Of a stretch of DNA of 64,000 nt, positions 63,283 through 64,000 are shown piece by piece (positions within the stretch are counted from its first letter, which is position 1; each line of letters begins with the position of its first letter). Source of the DNA: Cloeon dipterum (taxonomy: Eukaryota > Arthropoda > Insecta > Ephemeroptera > Baetidae); contig NC_088788.1 of assembly GCF_949628265.1 (NCBI RefSeq), forward strand, positions 18,600,001 to 18,664,000. The letters are read 5' to 3'. A program made the position numbers and the translations under genes. Under the pieces are notes generated by a model. The model saw only the letters and a program-made list of their open reading frames with translations, did not search any database and had not been told where the DNA came from.

Positions 63283-63994
63283 CTATGGTTCTTCGCACAC
63301 AGAAGCGAACCAGCGACCAGTGCACTCGATGTCGTCCCAGCCATTGGGGAACGCGGAGACCACGACGCAAAATTCTGATCCGGCGGGCAAGTTGGGTTCA
63401 CCGGTTGCCCAGTCGGTGTAGGTTACCTCTTCGCCAGTGGAGCGCCACAGGAACTGACCGTCAGCGAGCTTTGCACCGGATGACCACAGGTTCATATCAA
63501 AATCTGATACGCCAAACAATGTTATGAAACTTAAAGTCTTCCGCCTTGATGAGTTTCATTCACCTGGTTCGAGGAGCAGAAAATTCCTGATGGAATTCCA
63601 CTTCTCCACGGTCTGGTAGCTTATCAAGGTCAAGTTTCTTCTTTCGCAGAGCGCTTGAGCATCGTGCCAGTCTGCCTAATAACGTGCATTGAGTTTTCTC
63701 GTGCGTTAGGCGTTAAACTCTTAAAATGTTCATTACATAGTTTTGCATCTCGAAGTAGTACTGTTTACCATCAATTTCGACCCACTGCGATCCAACTAAA
63801 AATTATTCATGATTGGAACACACTCGCTCTTAATATTAAAAGAACTAGACTTACTTTTGCTGGCCGATTCAGCATTATTTCCCTGCGAAAAATGTTTGGA
63901 TATTCAAGTAATTGACGAAAAAGCGAGAAACTAGTTTTGTTACCTGGATGGCCAAGCCAGCGACTAAAATCAAAATATATTTCATATTTTGCAT
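63283..63994 (-). CDS. Secreted C-type lectin
   Basis: Five exons, 63994-63944, 63882-63855, 63795-63737, 63675-63564 and 63503-63283, phases consistent, give 156 aa. A signal peptide (MQNMKYILILVAGLA) is followed by a single C-type lectin domain. Conserved pieces are WVEIDGKQYYFE, the helix region ADWHDAQALCERRN, FLWRSTGEEVTYTDWATGEP and NGWDDIECTGRWFASVCEEP. The EPN triplet predicts mannose-type Ca2+-dependent sugar binding; WDD takes the place of the usual WND. Four domain Cys are present, enough for the two standard disulphides. Insect proteins of this size act in pathogen recognition or gut-microbe interaction. The gene appears complete: its ATG is 6 bp from the right edge, so its promoter lies outside the window. 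Confidence 0.88.
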
Positions 63995-64000
63995 GTCTCT

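Overview
The window is nuclear DNA of an insect. Genes are split by short GT-AG introns (often 51-70 bp). They include ZAD and THAP zinc-finger proteins typical of insects and a papi/TDRKH piRNA factor, mixed with conserved metazoan housekeeping genes. All gene models were built by reading both strands and checking intron phase by hand. No transcript evidence or database search was available.

Layout, left half. 1-1399 (minus) is a very tight trio: METTL23, SLIRP and the 5' part of ACBD6. Its reading frames are 2 and 19 bp apart. A divergent SEC63 follows (1853-5458, plus). A large C2H2 protein (5757-9827, minus) converges on it. The mitochondrial 2-oxoglutarate dehydrogenase E1 gene (11608-22651, plus) has mutually exclusive and cassette exons. 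Next come the mitoribosomal release factor ICT1/MRPL58 (23524-24663, minus), a small C2H2 gene (25346-26115, plus), papi/TDRKH (28129-29990, minus), an unrecognised gene (30710-32079, plus) and SELENOO/SelO with Cys at the usual Sec position (32262-34289, minus).

Centre. 34550-49207 is one 14.7-kb Mutator-like (MULE) DNA transposon flanked by a 9-bp target duplication. Its kilobase-long terminal inverted repeats are mostly tandem arrays of a 172-174-bp unit, and each unit looks like a 115-bp exon plus a 57-59-bp intron. Inside is an apparently intact 12-exon gene coding for 1283 aa: a zinc-chelating DNA-binding region, a DDE transposase, a SWIM finger, an acidic linker, a Ulp1/C48 cysteine protease and a PHD finger. 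A Penelope-like fragment, a foldback element and a TA-flanked 1.4-kb non-autonomous element (with a tRNA-like segment) sit inside it.

Right half. Immediately beyond the transposon are a short C2H2 gene and two tandem paralogues, each with a THAP domain, a ZAD domain and a C2H2 array (50353-54706 and 55641-61039, plus). The short C2H2 gene can be spliced in frame onto the first paralogue. Then come an unrecognised seven-exon gene (61401-63194, plus) and a secreted C-type lectin (63283-63994, minus). Housekeeping genes (mitochondrial metabolism and translation, ER translocation) are unrelated in function to one another. The only apparent functional groupings are the compact METTL23-SLIRP-ACBD6 cluster and the zinc-finger tandem array.
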